Numbered from the stretch's first letter, positions 13,601 to 23,000 are shown. The stretch: DNA of 64,000 nucleotides from Sabellastarte sp. h YS-2021 (GCA_964017235.1 OZ024929.1:17171464-17235463), one strand, 5' to 3'. Notes: generated by a model from the letters alone, not told the origin. Numbers and translations are program-made.

Positions 13601-16600
13601 AGACATTCCAACCGAACTGTCTTCCTCATCCAATATGGAGTCATCTATCTTTTCTTTTTCCTTTTGTAAGGTAGATTCTTTTAAAGATTTCTTACCCTTT
13701 GAAAACTTCTCAGCGAGTTTACGCTTCTGCTCTTCGGAAAAAGCAATACACAGAAGACAGTCTTTCTTAAGTGTGCAAAGATCATCACCCTTGCCAGATT
13801 CCTGGCATTTGAAGCAATATCTGTGGGTATCAAAACCCAACATAATATGTCCACAAAAACTGGATTTTTTTGTCTTAGAATCTGATGAATCCTTATTGTT
13901 CGCCATGATTCAAAAACTCAATAAAAAATGAAATAATCCCTGCAAATATGGAAACAACTTCCCAAGATTTCAAAACACGTCTCTACTGTTGATGGCCAAC
14001 AAAAATAATGAAGTAAACAATGTGGTCATGTGACCTATTTGGCGGGAGGACGGACTACTGTAACCCAATGGCTTGGTTAAGGTTGTTAGAAAACCTTAAA
14101 ATCACATCTCTGCGTTGACCATTGGGTTGGATGGCTCCAAGAAATAGCTACTGTTAGGAAATGGTAAGGGTATTTCGCTATAAAAAAAGTTTATATAACT
14201 AAAGCTTTACAACAGGGTCTGCGTTATCTTAAAATGCAAAAGTTTTTTAACGAAAATAGTAAACTAACTAAGCTTTTGATTTACACATGAGGTTTGCTTA
14301 TAGTTAATTAAGAGCTAACAAATTTGTTGTAACAGTGAAGGTTTGATTTACAGGCCCAGTGTGACCCCAGCTGCTGAATGGGACACACACTTTTACTTTG
14401 TAGAAGCTTTGCCCGTTTTCACACAACACATAATACATATTACCCAACCTTATATTTTGGTATAAAAGGGTTTAACTCTATAAGATATTTGAGAGGCAGT
14501 ACCAGATTTGTCCTGTAACTGTAATCTCAAATGTCCTATATTTTGTGTCATTGAATATGAGTGCAATTGTAATTGTAGCCAAGTTGTATAATGCTTAATC
14601 TCCGCCAAGAAAAGCGAGCCCAAGCCAAAACTAACAAGAACAATTTCAAAATGTCAATATCAAAGGACAGGCTAGGTTATGGATGAAAAGTTAAGACAAA
14701 AATTCTTTCCACAGGAGGCAATAAAAAGGCATGAATCCCAACAAGCAGCACATTCCGCATTAGGTGCCCCATAAAGAAAACTGTGACCAAATTGTTCAAC
14801 TTACATGCAAAAAGTTTACCAAAGCTTAGATATAGCTCAGTACTGTACATACAGCTTTAAGGAGAGATATATGTTTCAAAATAAGGAAGTAACAATTTAA
14901 CCACTTTGACATTCTGATTTGTAAATTATCAGGGCTCAGGAATGCCATAATATATTGCAGGTGATGCAGATAAAAGTCTTGCTGAATTGGAGCAGACGGG
15001 TACCTGGACAGGTTTTATCAACTATGACAGCAGTACTGGTATGGGAGATTATGAGACTGTGGCCAAATGGGGTGAGTTATAACAACAATAACAATAATAA
15101 TAACACTATCCATATTAAACCAGGACAAAAAGTGTTTCAGTCTACATGGGTAAGCTGCAAAGCCATGAGTAATGCATTCACCCATCCACCCAAGTACTAA
15201 CATAGCCCATTGCTGCTTAACTTAATTGATGAGACAGGCACTCGCCATGCTATGTCAATTGTCCTGAATGTCTGGAGAATAAACAAGGAGAAAAAGGTGA
15301 ACTCTACGAGCTTTCTGGCAAGGCAGGGAGATAAACTTCCATGAAGAGATACAGGTCTTTATTTTCTTTTAATTTCTGAAACCACATACTTGGCTGTGGA
15401 AGTTGACAATGTGGAGAAGCTAATTCTATTGGGGCGATGCAAAAGCAAGATATAGATGTCATGTGCCAGACATCTGGCACTGTCGCCTAGTTGATAACAA
15501 GCTCAAACTTGGTGTACAGAGGACACTGGTCCAAGGTGCAGGTAGATACACAGTAGCTCAGAGGAACACTTAAAATAGTGATCATTTGCCATTGGTTCCT
15601 ATCTCCAGTTGTAGGCTAAAGAACCTCAGGGACATTAATAAATGGTCATCCTTAAGACCCTGTCTTTCAGTTTCGGGAATGACAGTCACAAAAGATGTCT
15701 GGTTGCACTGAGCAAGTTGGGTTGGGTCAAAAAGCACTTTAATTCCTGTGGTAGTGTAGGTTTTGCTTTGAGCACAGTAATACAAAATACAACGATAAAA
15801 TATAAATATGGCCTTGACACTATTTTACAAGGACATAGACTTAGGGGCCCGGCCATACCTATGCATTTGATATGAAGTGTAAAGACGAGTATTTACTGTT
15901 CAATGTAGCACTCAATGATGTAATAATTTATTAATGTCCCATGCTTCCAATACGTTTGACCAACTTTGAAAAAAGTGCCGAAAACCAAAAATTTTTTTGA
16001 AAACTTACAGAGCACTGACTACCACAAAATTGTTAAACTATTTTTTGAAATTATTTTTCTAAGGACTGTCCCTTTTTTATTCCAGCACATTACAGGATCT
16101 TCATCAATTTAGCACTATGCAAATGTTTCTATTATTATAATTATTATTTTGAAATTGTCCAGTATTTTCCACTTATGGACAGTAGCTCTACTCAGTGATT
16201 ATGACCATATATGGAAATCCTTTTTGCACACATTTCAAATGAAACCATTTTACTTTTCCGTCAATTAAAATGACCATAAAATTGAAAACTCCCAAAATAC
16301 ATAACAAAAATTACAGAAATGAAATAAAAGGATGTTGAACAGCATCTTACGAATTAAGGGAGGAATGTAATTTAAATGGGTTAATAACCTGATGGATTCT
16401 TACTTTTCCATTAACCTATAGTGAATTGGTTATTTCTTCTAGAGCTCATCTATAATCAAACGGCTGTCACCAAACAGACATTTACATGTCAGAATTGCAA
16501 ACTCAGCAATTTAAAAAAATGAAGGGATGTGATTTTACCGCAATTTTTGCTCTCACCAGGATAGTTGTTCATTGACATTTCAGATTCGTTGAGCTGCTTT

Positions 16601-19600
16601 CAACTCCATGTTTTTTCACTCCATGTCTACCATCTCTGCTGCTGCAAGTGACATCATTTATGTCAATTTGTCATTTGCTAATGACTTTGTAATGTCCATT
16701 GGTGTGTTAGTTATTAAGATTTTATTATGCTTTTGTGGTCAAATTTCTGAAGTTTCTGTGAAAAACTAAATTAAAAGTCATGCTCTCCTCAACGTATGTC
16801 CATCTTTGTTTTTTGTCTGTGGCCTTTTCTTCATACATCCTTTCTTTGTTCTCCCCCCCCCCCCCCCCCCATAAATTGTGTACCCTGTAAATAGAAAATC
16901 AAACGGATTTATACTATTTTTGTTTGCGATTACTCACTAAAAAATTCAAAATGTCACCCTTAAAGAAATGCTATAGTTTTTGTGTGTGTTTCTTTGTTTG
17001 ACCTTTTCTACCATATGAGAACCATATAAAAGTATGGATGTTTTCGAGAAACAATATGGACAATATGTATATTTGCATGCCCAACATATGGCATTTAAAG
17101 TATCCCAAGAAACTGAATTTACTTTGAAAATACTTTGGGAATGTTTACCCAGCCTACAAGTGGTATTTGTTACGTTTATAGGCGTTTTATATACCTCCCA
17201 ATTCCTCCTTGTACTGTCACAATTCTGTCGGCAAAAGTTTTGCATCCTGTGATATTCTCTGCATTCTGCGACCAAACACATGGAAGCTTGTAACAGTTCA
17301 AATTCTCCGCCTACCACTGGGAGTATAAAATTCTGTTGGTCAGTTGCAAGGCGTCCTTTTAGTTCTGTGGCTCTTCTGCTGCCTTTCCAATATCTTCTGT
17401 GCCATTCTTTGTGTGACCCAGTGTAGTTCTATGTTTGTCGTAACATTACCGTGCCTTTGGGTAATCTTTACAGTACATTTTCTTTGTGAAACCTTGGCCA
17501 TTGTCCTTACTAATTCTGATTCTCTTTTTTGTTGCAAAATTGTAGCTACAGGTGTGAAATACCGCCTTTAGCTTGTCTGGGGACATATCATTGTTTTAAC
17601 ACTCTGTTTAGATCATATCAGGGAATGGTTAGCGAGAGGATGTGGGTTGAAGATGTGGTTAAAATATTTTTAAAAGTTACATTCAGGTCTAACATCCATA
17701 TTTTTAAACTTCTAAAAATGGTAATACCCCTGTTTATCATAGGACATAATCAATTTTAAAGTTGGTGGGGGGTGACATTGATCCAGTCAAAATTAAGACG
17801 GGGAAAGTGACAAACTATGTTTTTCTTCCCAAGTGAGAAGATTGACCATACAACTGAAAATACTCCCAACTGCCATGATCCATAAAGACCACTTGTAACA
17901 TCAAGCATTGATCATTTTTGTGTGGTAACTGGCGAACTTGTATCGATTTTTGCTGAAGAGTGGTCGAGTTCAATCACATCAACCTCAAGATCAAATCATA
18001 ATACACTTGCCATGAAAAAAGGCCGGTCGGTAGTATTAATGGCATGAACTGATCACTTGCACAGGTTTTTTAATATATAAATATTTTAAACGTTTTATCT
18101 ACATTCAGAACTATAATGTTCCCAACCGTCTAGTCTGAAAAGAAAATCTTGTATGACAAAAAGAGTTACCAGTGTCAGACCTGCATTATGAGGAGTGGTC
18201 AGGTAGACCTGGGGCCTCTAAATGGAAGCATTGGTAAAATAACACACTAATACTTAATGACTATACAATAACACCTCAACTGAAGAATTCAGGGAGTAAA
18301 CCGAAGCAATCTTTGAGTAGTCATTACACTGTCGGTAGTAGTTATAATGACGTTAAAGATTTCCTCCGGATCATAAATGTTAGTTGAAATATCTAGATTA
18401 TTGTAACATTTAGGTACTTTGAACATCACCTTACTTTTCAGTGCTTCAACAACTTTGTTTTATACTATAACGGTAATCTTACAGTTAATTGGATGTAAAG
18501 AACTGAGAGTTTATATAACTAATACTTAACAGCAAGATCTGAGTTATCTTTAAATCTGAGGGGTTTTTACAAAAAATTTAGCCAACAATAAACTAACTAA
18601 TGTTTAGATTTAAAAAAGAGTTTGCTAACTTAGAGTTAACTAAGAGCTAACAAATTTGTCAGCAGATCTGTGGATTTGATTTACAGGCCCCAGGGCTATT
18701 TATGGCTAATGAAATTACACCTGAAATTTTTCCTTTCTTAAAAGTGTCCAATATCTTTCACTAATGGGCAGTTGTTCCGCTGTGTGATTTTGACAATATA
18801 TAGAAACCTTTTTGCACATTTCCAAAGAAACACTTTTACTCATTTTATCTCCCGCCAATGGCCAAATCATCATTCATTATGTTTTTACATAAACCTTAAT
18901 ATCTCATTCATTTATAAAGATATCTTCACCAAATTTGCAGGGAATGTTTATGGCTATGAAAACCTGCAACATTTTGGCCTCATTTTGAAAAAAAAAACAA
19001 AATGGCCGCCATAGCCAATTGTTTGAAAATCATAAAGGTGCTCTAAATCTTGAATTATTCCAGATAGCTTAATAAAATTTTCACAAAAGCTATATGGCTA
19101 GAAAAGCTAGCCTGATAGTAATTTTGGCCTAGTTCTAAAAACAAAATGGTCGCCATATCGCATATTTAATGTCAAATGGGGTTGTTCTATTAAAATGGCC
19201 TTATATCTCCGCTAATATTGCTCCAAGTGGAATATGAAAACAACTTGTAGGAAATCATGGCCTGGGAATTTTTTCCAAGTGTTGAATTTGACCTTTGACA
19301 CCTGCTTCAAGGTTAAATGGGGTTATCACACCTAAACGTCCTTATTTTCCCCTTATTATTGGTGTTATAGCTTAAGAATGTAAAGACAGACAATGAAAAG
19401 TCCTGGCCTGCAAATGTTTTGCCTGAGAACAATTTTCGCCTTATTGTGAAAAACAAAATGGCCACCATACCCAATTATTTCCAAATCATTTAGAAGCTCT
19501 AAAACTTGAAATATTGCAGCTAGGTTAATCAAATTCGCACAAAACATACATGGCTAGGAAAGTTAGCTTGATAGTAATTTGGCCTAGTTTCAAAAACAAA

Positions 19601-22600
19601 ATGGCTGTCTTATCACATGTTTAATGGGATTATCCTATTAAAACGGCCTTATATCTCCCTTATCATTGCTACTAGGGGTTCCAAATTCGAAAACAACTTA
19701 TAGGAAGTCATGGCCTGAGACTGTTTGCCAATTGCTGACTTTTACATTTGACCCCTTCTTCAATGTCAAGTGGGGTTATCTTACTACAAAGGTCTTATAC
19801 CTCTTTTAGTTTTCCATTATTACTGATCCTAAGGCGGAAGATAACCGCTGTGGCAGTGGCCTTGTTTCAACTAAAATTATCATAAAATTACTAAAATACA
19901 CACCAGAAATGAAAAGTAAGGATGTTAAACAAGATCTTTAAAATTACAAATAAAGGAGGGGTGTAATTTAAATAGGTCTATAGCCTCGTAAGTGTCCAAT
20001 ATTTGAAAATAATGGAATGTTGACTCGGCCCCTCCGGAACCTCATAAACAGTCCATTATTTTCAAATATTCGACACTTACTTACCATTAACCTATATGGG
20101 TGGGAAGGGGGTAGGAACATTGTGTATTCAAATCAGACTATTTTGTGGTTTCTTTTAGTGGAGAGATATAATCAGAAATTCTCAGGTACCTGCAAGCTCT
20201 GGTGTCGCGATCCGCTGGCTGTCAAGTGGGAAGTTATTCCACAGAGTTTCTACGTGAACACCTTGGCTGAAATAGGTGAGTAAAATAAGCTTATGTCATA
20301 TTCAGAAGGTATTGCTCCCTATCATAACTTGGCAACTACAAGGCAGAATATAGAGTACCAATCCATGATTGGTTTGTTATCATGTGCATTTCCAGGAGTT
20401 TTATAATACCATATAAAACAACTGTCGCAATGTCAGTGATGCATGGTTTAGATTTGCTGACGTTTAATCCATGTCTGAAGGGATGCTGGAACGGATGCTT
20501 GAATGATGTCCAAATGAAGGATTATCTGGGTGCCATAGTGCATTATTGTAGTTTGACTTTGTCTCTGTCATAATGAAAGTTTGAAAATATTACTTGATAA
20601 AAATTGAGTGAACATTATAAAAGTAAACCACACATCACATGCATTTTATAGTTGTACTCATGTTATAAGCAAATTTATTTAATGTTGGTAACATTGCCAT
20701 CATTGCTGTTTTTGTTTCTCTTTCATTTACAATTGAGAGAATGCACTGTAAATTTTTACCAACGCAGTTCTTCCTTTAATGATGACATATGTTTTAATGC
20801 TGTTGTTATACTCACCTTTGACACACTTTGTACTTACATTACATGTTCTTCCACTGCAAAAGTTTGGTTAATGTCTCCCCTCAGTGTAAAAGCCCTGTAC
20901 ATTACTTTTGTGCCCCTGCAACTCTTTCAGAATGTAAATGTCCTCATAAAGCTGTATAAAACCTCCCCCCTTATTTATGTAATTTACTTTTTTTGTGGGG
21001 GGTGAGGGTAAATTGCTTTCAATACATTGGTAGAATCTAGGCCATATAAGGGCAGAAAAAGCCAGTGCATACTAACAGGTCAAATGTTCTGTATTTTGAA
21101 CTGCTGGTCATCAGTAATCGAATAGCTGCTTTCCTAATAATGTCAGTTCGGAGAGTCAAACACATGATCTCGGGAGTTGGGGGCCAGTGTAGTAACCACT
21201 ACACTACTGAGCCTCCGGTGCATTTTCCTATCTATAAGTACAATGACAAAATTATATATATCTTTGGATAAAAGGCTTATGTGTAATAAGCAAATGTATA
21301 TGTCAATGTCCTGGTGGTTAAAATGCCTGGAAACTACTAAGTGCAATGAAAACTCCGTGTGGTAACCAACCCAACATGTGGTAATTGATGAGCTCCTGTC
21401 TACCATGGTCAATGAGGAGGGGGGGACACCAAACCAGGGTTGTGAATGTGAAAACAATGACATCATCAGCTTCAAATACTTGGTGTTATATCTCAATTGT
21501 TATTAACAGTAGGGGCTGGAATCAACTAAAAGTAAATCATGGAACTCTTATTTGATCTCCTAGACCATATCCAGTTACCCCTGACCACACTTTTGGGAGT
21601 TCTCTATGTATTGTGCCATATTCGGGAACATGTTGCACCAAGATAAAATTCTTGTCTAAAATTCAAATTTGTATTGATGGTTATGAAAGAAAAAATGTTT
21701 TTGACTAACTCTTATGGCTTCTCTACCTTGTCTTCATCCAGAGGACTGTGCCTATCTGACGGAAAGTAACTTCCATGCCCTCAGGTCAGATGGTCAGACC
21801 AACCCAATGAAGGGGTTCTACTGCATCAATGGTTTCCAGAAACGCACTCACTGTTCCAACAGCTTCTGCCTCGACAATGAACTCAGTACCTACGACTCCA
21901 AAAGGGAAAGTATCAAGTGCGACAAATGTCCCGATTTCCAAGTGAACTATCTCTGCCCAAATACTGGTAAGTAATGAGAAATGGTGACCGGAAGAAATCC
22001 TAGTTGCTAATCTAATAAGAAATCTCTATAGCACCTAATCTCTGTACTAGCATATTCTAAGGACTATACAATACAGGAATACAGGTTAAAGGCTTCAGAA
22101 ATATATAAAATAATGGTTATCAATCTCATCTGATCAGACTGTTGTGGCCCTTAATGTATTTACTAGGAGTTATATAAAGGAGACAAAAATACCTGTTTAA
22201 AAAGCATGGAATTTTAACCATGGAGACAATAGGCAGTCGAAAGGAGTATGGTAAATGTCCTGTTTTTTCAAGGTCATCCATCTGTGTTACCCACCTGACC
22301 TGAATCGTCAAACTAGGAGATTTAAAGGCTCATAAAGTCTGAAAATATTGTTTAATATTTAAGATATTTTAGACTGAACTTGGAGTTTATAGTCTTATGT
22401 TTTCCTCTTGTAATATCACCATAATCATTGGTAAACTTAAACTGCTGTATTTGGAAAAGGTCAGCTGAATCTTTTAGGAAAATCCCTCCTGTTAACATGC
22501 ATTTTTATGGTTTGCCGCAAAACACTTTCAGAAAAAATATGTTAAAGAAATCACATTAGCTAGCAGTACAATGTATTTCTATTTGACTTAACAATGTCAG

Positions 22601-22933
22601 TTTTATACTGACATAACAAGGTCCAGTTTTTGTATTTTAACTTAAAGTCCAATATTTTTCAATCCAGTTCCAAAGCCCCCTGGAGACTGCCCTGCTGACC
22701 TTGAGAGGGAGATGTCTGATCTTGACCTCAGGATGTTGATGAATGAAAAAGACATGCAAGAAGTGCGGGTATTGGCTGAACGTGAGATGATGAAGCAGAT
22801 GAAGAGAGACCATGCAGAGGTTGTTGAACATCAGGAACAAAAGGTGGAGAATTTTGGAGACAACCTGGAGAAGCTGGATGTTAAGGAATTGGAAAAAAAG
22901 CTGATGGAATATCTGGCACACAGCAAAAAGTAA
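7566..22933 (+). CDS. secreted WxxW-domain-like protein, five exons, 265 aa
   Basis: Five exons (7566-7644, 14961-15071, 20159-20275, 21742-21966, 22668-22933) join in frame through GT-AG introns to give 798 nt including the stop. Every exon after the first begins in phase 1. Residues 1-20 form a hydrophobic signal peptide ending VNA. Residues 42-58 (WTGFINYDSSTGMGDYE) match the start of the WxxW domain of mucins, otogelin and CILP (W-x-x-[WF]..D..SG.GD.E). Residues 127-175 supply the expected later pattern: GFYCINGFQ, CLDNE and NYLCP. Cysteines lie at 75, 79, 105, 130, 140, 145, 162, 165, 174 and 185. Residues 185-265 are charged and probably helical. A role in extracellular matrix or mucus is inferred from the domain only. 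Signal peptide and splicing are seen directly; the WxxW assignment is from remembered family pattern. Confidence 0.8.
8092..8386 (+). repeat. MITE family B, left part, split by the DIRS element
   Basis: It begins with the terminal motif GGGGCCTGTAAAT and matches 18206-18505 along its length. The rest of this copy resumes at 14187. Together the two parts make about 465 bp, close to the unbroken copy of about 485 bp. Confidence 0.75.
8427..8600 (+). repeat. DIRS left inverted terminal repeat
   Basis: It pairs with 13999-14172 in inverse orientation over about 170 bp with a few mismatches. The match runs from CTTACCATTTCC through the 'AACCCAATGG' and 'GGTCACATGACCACATTG' blocks to CATTATTTTTGTTG. 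The outermost 40 bp differ between the two ends, which is usual in DIRS elements. Confidence 0.85.
8650..8745. repeat. DIRS internal complementary region (ICR)
   Basis: The first half (from GAAATGGTAAGTATTTC) is the reverse complement of the left terminus at 8395-8452. The second half (TTTTATAGCGAAATACCC onward) is the reverse complement of the right terminus at 14150-14186. In the DIRS replication model this bridges the two ends to form a circle. It sits at the left because the element is on the - strand. Confidence 0.85.
9282..10355 (-). CDS. DIRS tyrosine recombinase (357 aa, intact)
   Basis: A full-length open frame with the phage-integrase-like catalytic set: Arg in LASGKRRSEVH, the HxxR box as HDVRSMAAS, and a C-terminal tyrosine in NTLTNFYL. 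The N-terminal half resembles the SAM-like core-binding domain (SRRIYESRWYIFRKWC, then STIAGYRTAI). It would catalyse insertion of the circular DNA copy without target duplication. It is the last gene of the element and lies beside the ICR. The frame is undamaged, unlike the RT region. Confidence 0.9.
   Translation of the reverse strand: MASGVSHEYSERFSEEVAKRIKEPQRHSSRRIYESRWYIFRKWCEENQVDVSNLTIPDVANFLNCLFKERNLKSSTIAGYRTAIADGLGVKGEQISKRLELNRLLASFYRDKPVVNRSIPSWDLALVLHALTKQPFEPLGKVSLKLLTFKTVFLLTLASGKRRSEVHAWTHSSLSYKENWSQVTLAPSTAFLAKNQLASDGPAAIKPVVIPALKPQLDRSLTQDRSLCPVRALKYYLDRTKDLRKNKNLLFVAIKEGFTRDISRATISSWLKQTILLAYESSDSESQQLHQVKAHDVRSMAASLAFRGGISLNEILEACFWKSHNTLTNFYLKDLCWHNGQILKLGPIVSAQHVIDL
10375..10731 (-). 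pseudogene. DIRS polyprotein C-terminal (methyltransferase-like) region
   Basis: This encodes the segment that follows RNase H in DIRS polyproteins, with the motifs VDLFTTKLNHKLPMYVSP, PDSRAWETDALNISWEG and IAPGWPGMSWF. It is in the same frame as the upstream RNase H region but separated from it by an in-frame TGA near 10735. The downstream end abuts the recombinase frame. Confidence 0.8.
10735..11403 (-). pseudogene. DIRS RNase H region (frameshifted)
   Basis: The C-terminal part reads as RNase H, with LHINILELKAVFLAL, STDNSSVVAYLNKQGG and a closing NVLADSLSRKDK. The N-terminal part of the same frame is out of register. The real preceding segment (PLGRLHMRPLQWYL and LLLFTDASLKGWGG) lies in another frame at 11067-11372. 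The break falls at a run of seven Cs near 11080, a plausible slippage site. The frame ends at an in-frame TGA before the methyltransferase-like part. Confidence 0.8.
11327..12375 (-). pseudogene. DIRS reverse transcriptase (frameshifted)
   Basis: Two overlapping frames carry successive RT pieces. The upstream frame (11902-12375) holds the N-terminal lead-in (ILKEGYCLNFINQPP, then KRAITPVQ). The downstream frame (11327-12202) holds FLVPKPGKKWRPVIDLS, TSLDLTDAYFHIPIHP, LPFGIATALLEF and the catalytic box HQYIDDWLM. The frame changes near 11950. A further shift near 11390 (LLEKK) leads into the RNase H connection. Both catalytic aspartate motifs are present, so decay is by indels rather than active-site loss. 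Confidence 0.85.
12209..13906 (-). CDS. DIRS Gag-like protein (565 aa, intact)
   Basis: First ORF of the element in - strand sense, starting MANNKDSSDSK. The N-terminus has a cysteine cluster (HRYCFKCQESGKGDDLC, then KKDCLLC) of the kind found in DIRS Gag proteins, probably metal-binding. The middle is Ser/Glu-rich and probably disordered. The C-terminus is basic and Arg/Gly-rich (GNRGRGSFSS, GRGGRRK), suited to nucleic-acid binding. It ends just before the RT frame and overlaps its lead-in. Confidence 0.8.
   Translation of the reverse strand: MANNKDSSDSKTKKSSFCGHIMLGFDTHRYCFKCQESGKGDDLCTLKKDCLLCIAFSEEQKRKLAEKFSKGKKSLKESTLQKEKEKIDDSILDEEDSSVGMSSHSVVAGQSSGSNSQALAAILSQLRTLTNRITAIENKDSPAEADILVSREATGRTSSQCNRRSMSTALSSEEAHSKRPAEENPSTSGTVDSRVSIPAKRVRVDLSDDREYDSSQEDKQPVPSYSDTLFAIKKWLDIAITETDTIIAPSVFSQASKLKKSAEVSLALPPAENMVSLWNFNEYEASGVSKEHDSLKTKSSRRNPLPKGQFLSFDRPPMKWYNISPQPHAVAAPKLQDAFRNITSAQFQMPSAISTPWKQFTLWETVNRENINVLNHIFWFNSANCKATEEMERQFAIIKSAENETDFNNALEYVQECLQLQASVNQSSGKALDSLLGSSMTMSANMLLSRRDNYLKNCSKDVTEDDISRLRNAPFTSNEVFPVDMLSEVLKNFIQWSHVNRDSRKEHPSRHEDKRDNRSQIRSFRPYHDNSSSTSTKSSVSSSVGNRGRGSFSSRPFRGRGGRRK
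13999..14172 (-). repeat. DIRS right inverted terminal repeat
   Basis: Inverse partner of 8427-8600. The outermost bases of the element (GGGTATTTCGCTATAAAA) are the ones copied in the second half of the ICR. Confidence 0.85.
14187..14356 (+). repeat. MITE family B, right part
   Basis: It continues the copy interrupted at 8386. It starts AGTTTATATAACTAA, as in the unbroken copy near 18508, and ends with the inverted terminal motif GATTTACAGGCCC. Confidence 0.75.
14357..14960. other. intron 1 remainder, nothing recognised
   Basis: AT-rich intronic sequence with no repeat or coding signal that I can name. It ends in a weak polypyrimidine stretch and the acceptor TATATTGCAG. Confidence 0.5.
14961..15071 (+). 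CDS. exon 2: start of the WxxW-like domain
   Basis: 111 nt between the acceptor TATTGCAG and the donor TGGG|GTGAGT, phase 1 at both ends. It encodes residues 27-63, including WTGFINYDSSTGMGDYE, the diagnostic first block of the domain. Confidence 0.85.
15081..15112. repeat. AAC/AAT microsatellite
   Basis: A short imperfect trinucleotide run (AACAACAATAACAATAATAA) just inside intron 2. Confidence 0.7.
15165..15300 (-). repeat. 5S-rRNA-like SINE, copy 1
   Basis: On the - strand this contains TTAAGCAGCAATGGGCTATG, then TTAGTACTTGG and GGATGGGTGA. These align with the internal promoter region of eukaryotic 5S rRNA (A box AAGCTAAGCAGGGTC, intermediate element TGGATGGGAGACC). It lies about 100 bp after the exon 2 donor. 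Sister copies are at 23297, 36064 and 45788. Confidence 0.7.
15440..15800 (+). repeat. tRNA-derived SINE, family C, diverged
   Basis: It aligns along most of its length with the better preserved copy at 37196-37530. The head is 'CTGTCGCCTAGTTGATAAC', the body contains 'AATGGTCATCCTTAAGACC' and 'CTGTCTTTCAGTTTCGGG', and the end is a TACAAAATACAA tail. The tRNA-like boxes are badly eroded. Confidence 0.6.
16120..16420. repeat. dispersed repeat shared with 18717-20081
   Basis: Segments near 16160-16275 and 16300-16390 match 18740-18865 and 19880-19985. Shared phrases include 'CCTTTTTGCACA' and 'GGAGGRRTGTAATTTAAATR'. In the other copy the two segments are separated by extra repeated material. 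Confidence 0.5.
16853..16870. repeat. poly-C run
   Basis: A homopolymer of about 18 Cs in intron 2. Its length is likely unstable or uncertain in the assembly. Confidence 0.9.
18206..18690 (+). repeat. MITE family B, uninterrupted copy
   Basis: It starts GGGGCCTCTAAATGG and ends GATTTACAGGCCCC, an inverted terminal pair. It aligns end to end with 8092-8386 plus 14187-14356 and so shows the empty site for the DIRS insertion, near 18505. It has no coding capacity. Confidence 0.75.
18717..19985. repeat. dispersed element with internal duplication of about 440 bp
   Basis: Two successive diverged copies of a block: the phrase 'CAAAATGGCC(G/A)CCATA' at 19005 and 19455, and 'TTAAAAYGGCCTTATATCTCC' (here degenerate) near 19190 and 19640. 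The style (ends of TTTGACCTTTGAC type, 'AAAATGGCCGCCAT') recalls the minisatellite at 25280-26870. It lies in intron 2 of the WxxW-like gene. Confidence 0.55.
19989..20081. repeat. inverted repeat just upstream of exon 3
   Basis: Arms of about 30 bases (AAGTGTCCAATATTTGAAAA, and its complement ending GACACTT) are separated by about 33 bases. A transcript could fold this into a hairpin ending about 78 bases before the exon 3 acceptor. Confidence 0.75.
20159..20275 (+). CDS. exon 3: middle of the WxxW-like domain
   Basis: 117 nt between the acceptor TTTCTTTTAG and the donor ATAG|GTGAGT. It encodes residues 64-102 with the cysteine pair in GTCKLWCRD. Phase 1 at both ends, so skipping it would keep the frame. 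Confidence 0.85.
21062..21225 (-). repeat. tRNA-like SINE fragment
   Basis: Read on the - strand it starts with GGCTCAGTAGTGTAGTGG, an A-box-like stretch, and has a B-box-like GTGTTTGACTCTCC. The downstream body is not shared with the other SINEs in this window. Confidence 0.5.
21742..21966 (+). CDS. exon 4: cysteine-rich second half of the WxxW-like domain
   Basis: 225 nt, acceptor TTCATCCAG, donor ACTG|GTAAGT, phase 1 at both ends. It encodes residues 103-177 with eight cysteines. It carries GFYCINGFQ, CLDNE and NYLCP, the motifs that match the later part of WxxW domains. Confidence 0.85.
22668..22933 (+). CDS. exon 5: charged helical C-terminus and stop
   Basis: Acceptor TCAATCCAG; stop TAA at 22931-22933. 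It encodes residues 178-265. After a short proline-rich linker (VPKPPGDC) there is a highly charged, Met/Glu/Lys-rich stretch with heptad-like spacing (for example LEREMSDLDLRMLM, then LEKLDVKELEKKLMEYL), probably amphipathic helix or coiled coil. This tail is not part of the known WxxW domain. Confidence 0.85.
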
Positions 22934-22994
22934 ATGAACTGCAAGAAACATGAAATAGTTGCCTTAACTATATGGTGTATTAACTGTGTGAATT

Positions 22995-23000
22995 ATTAAA
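22995..23000 (+). promoter_or_regulatory. candidate poly(A) signal ATTAAA
   Basis: A variant polyadenylation hexamer 62 bases after the stop codon, followed by a T-rich stretch. Plausible but unproven. Confidence 0.4.

Larger units (their letters stand above)
8387..14186 (-). mobile_element. DIRS-type tyrosine-recombinase retrotransposon
   Basis: About 5.8 kb on the - strand, inserted in a MITE in intron 1 of the WxxW-like gene. Inverted terminal repeats of about 170 bp lie at 8427-8600 and 13999-14172, sharing for example CCATTTCCTAACAGTAGCT. An internal complementary region at 8650-8745 joins the complement of the left terminus to a copy of the right terminus, the layout expected of DIRS elements that replicate through a circle. 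Gene order in - strand sense is Gag, RT, RNase H, methyltransferase-like region, tyrosine recombinase. There is no integrase or protease. The RT polyprotein has frameshifts and a stop, so this copy cannot make its full product. Confidence 0.9.

Noticed and set aside
13014-13931. + strand ORFs opposite the DIRS Gag
   Set aside because: Shadows of the - strand Gag frame, which has the family's cysteine cluster and Arg/Gly tail.
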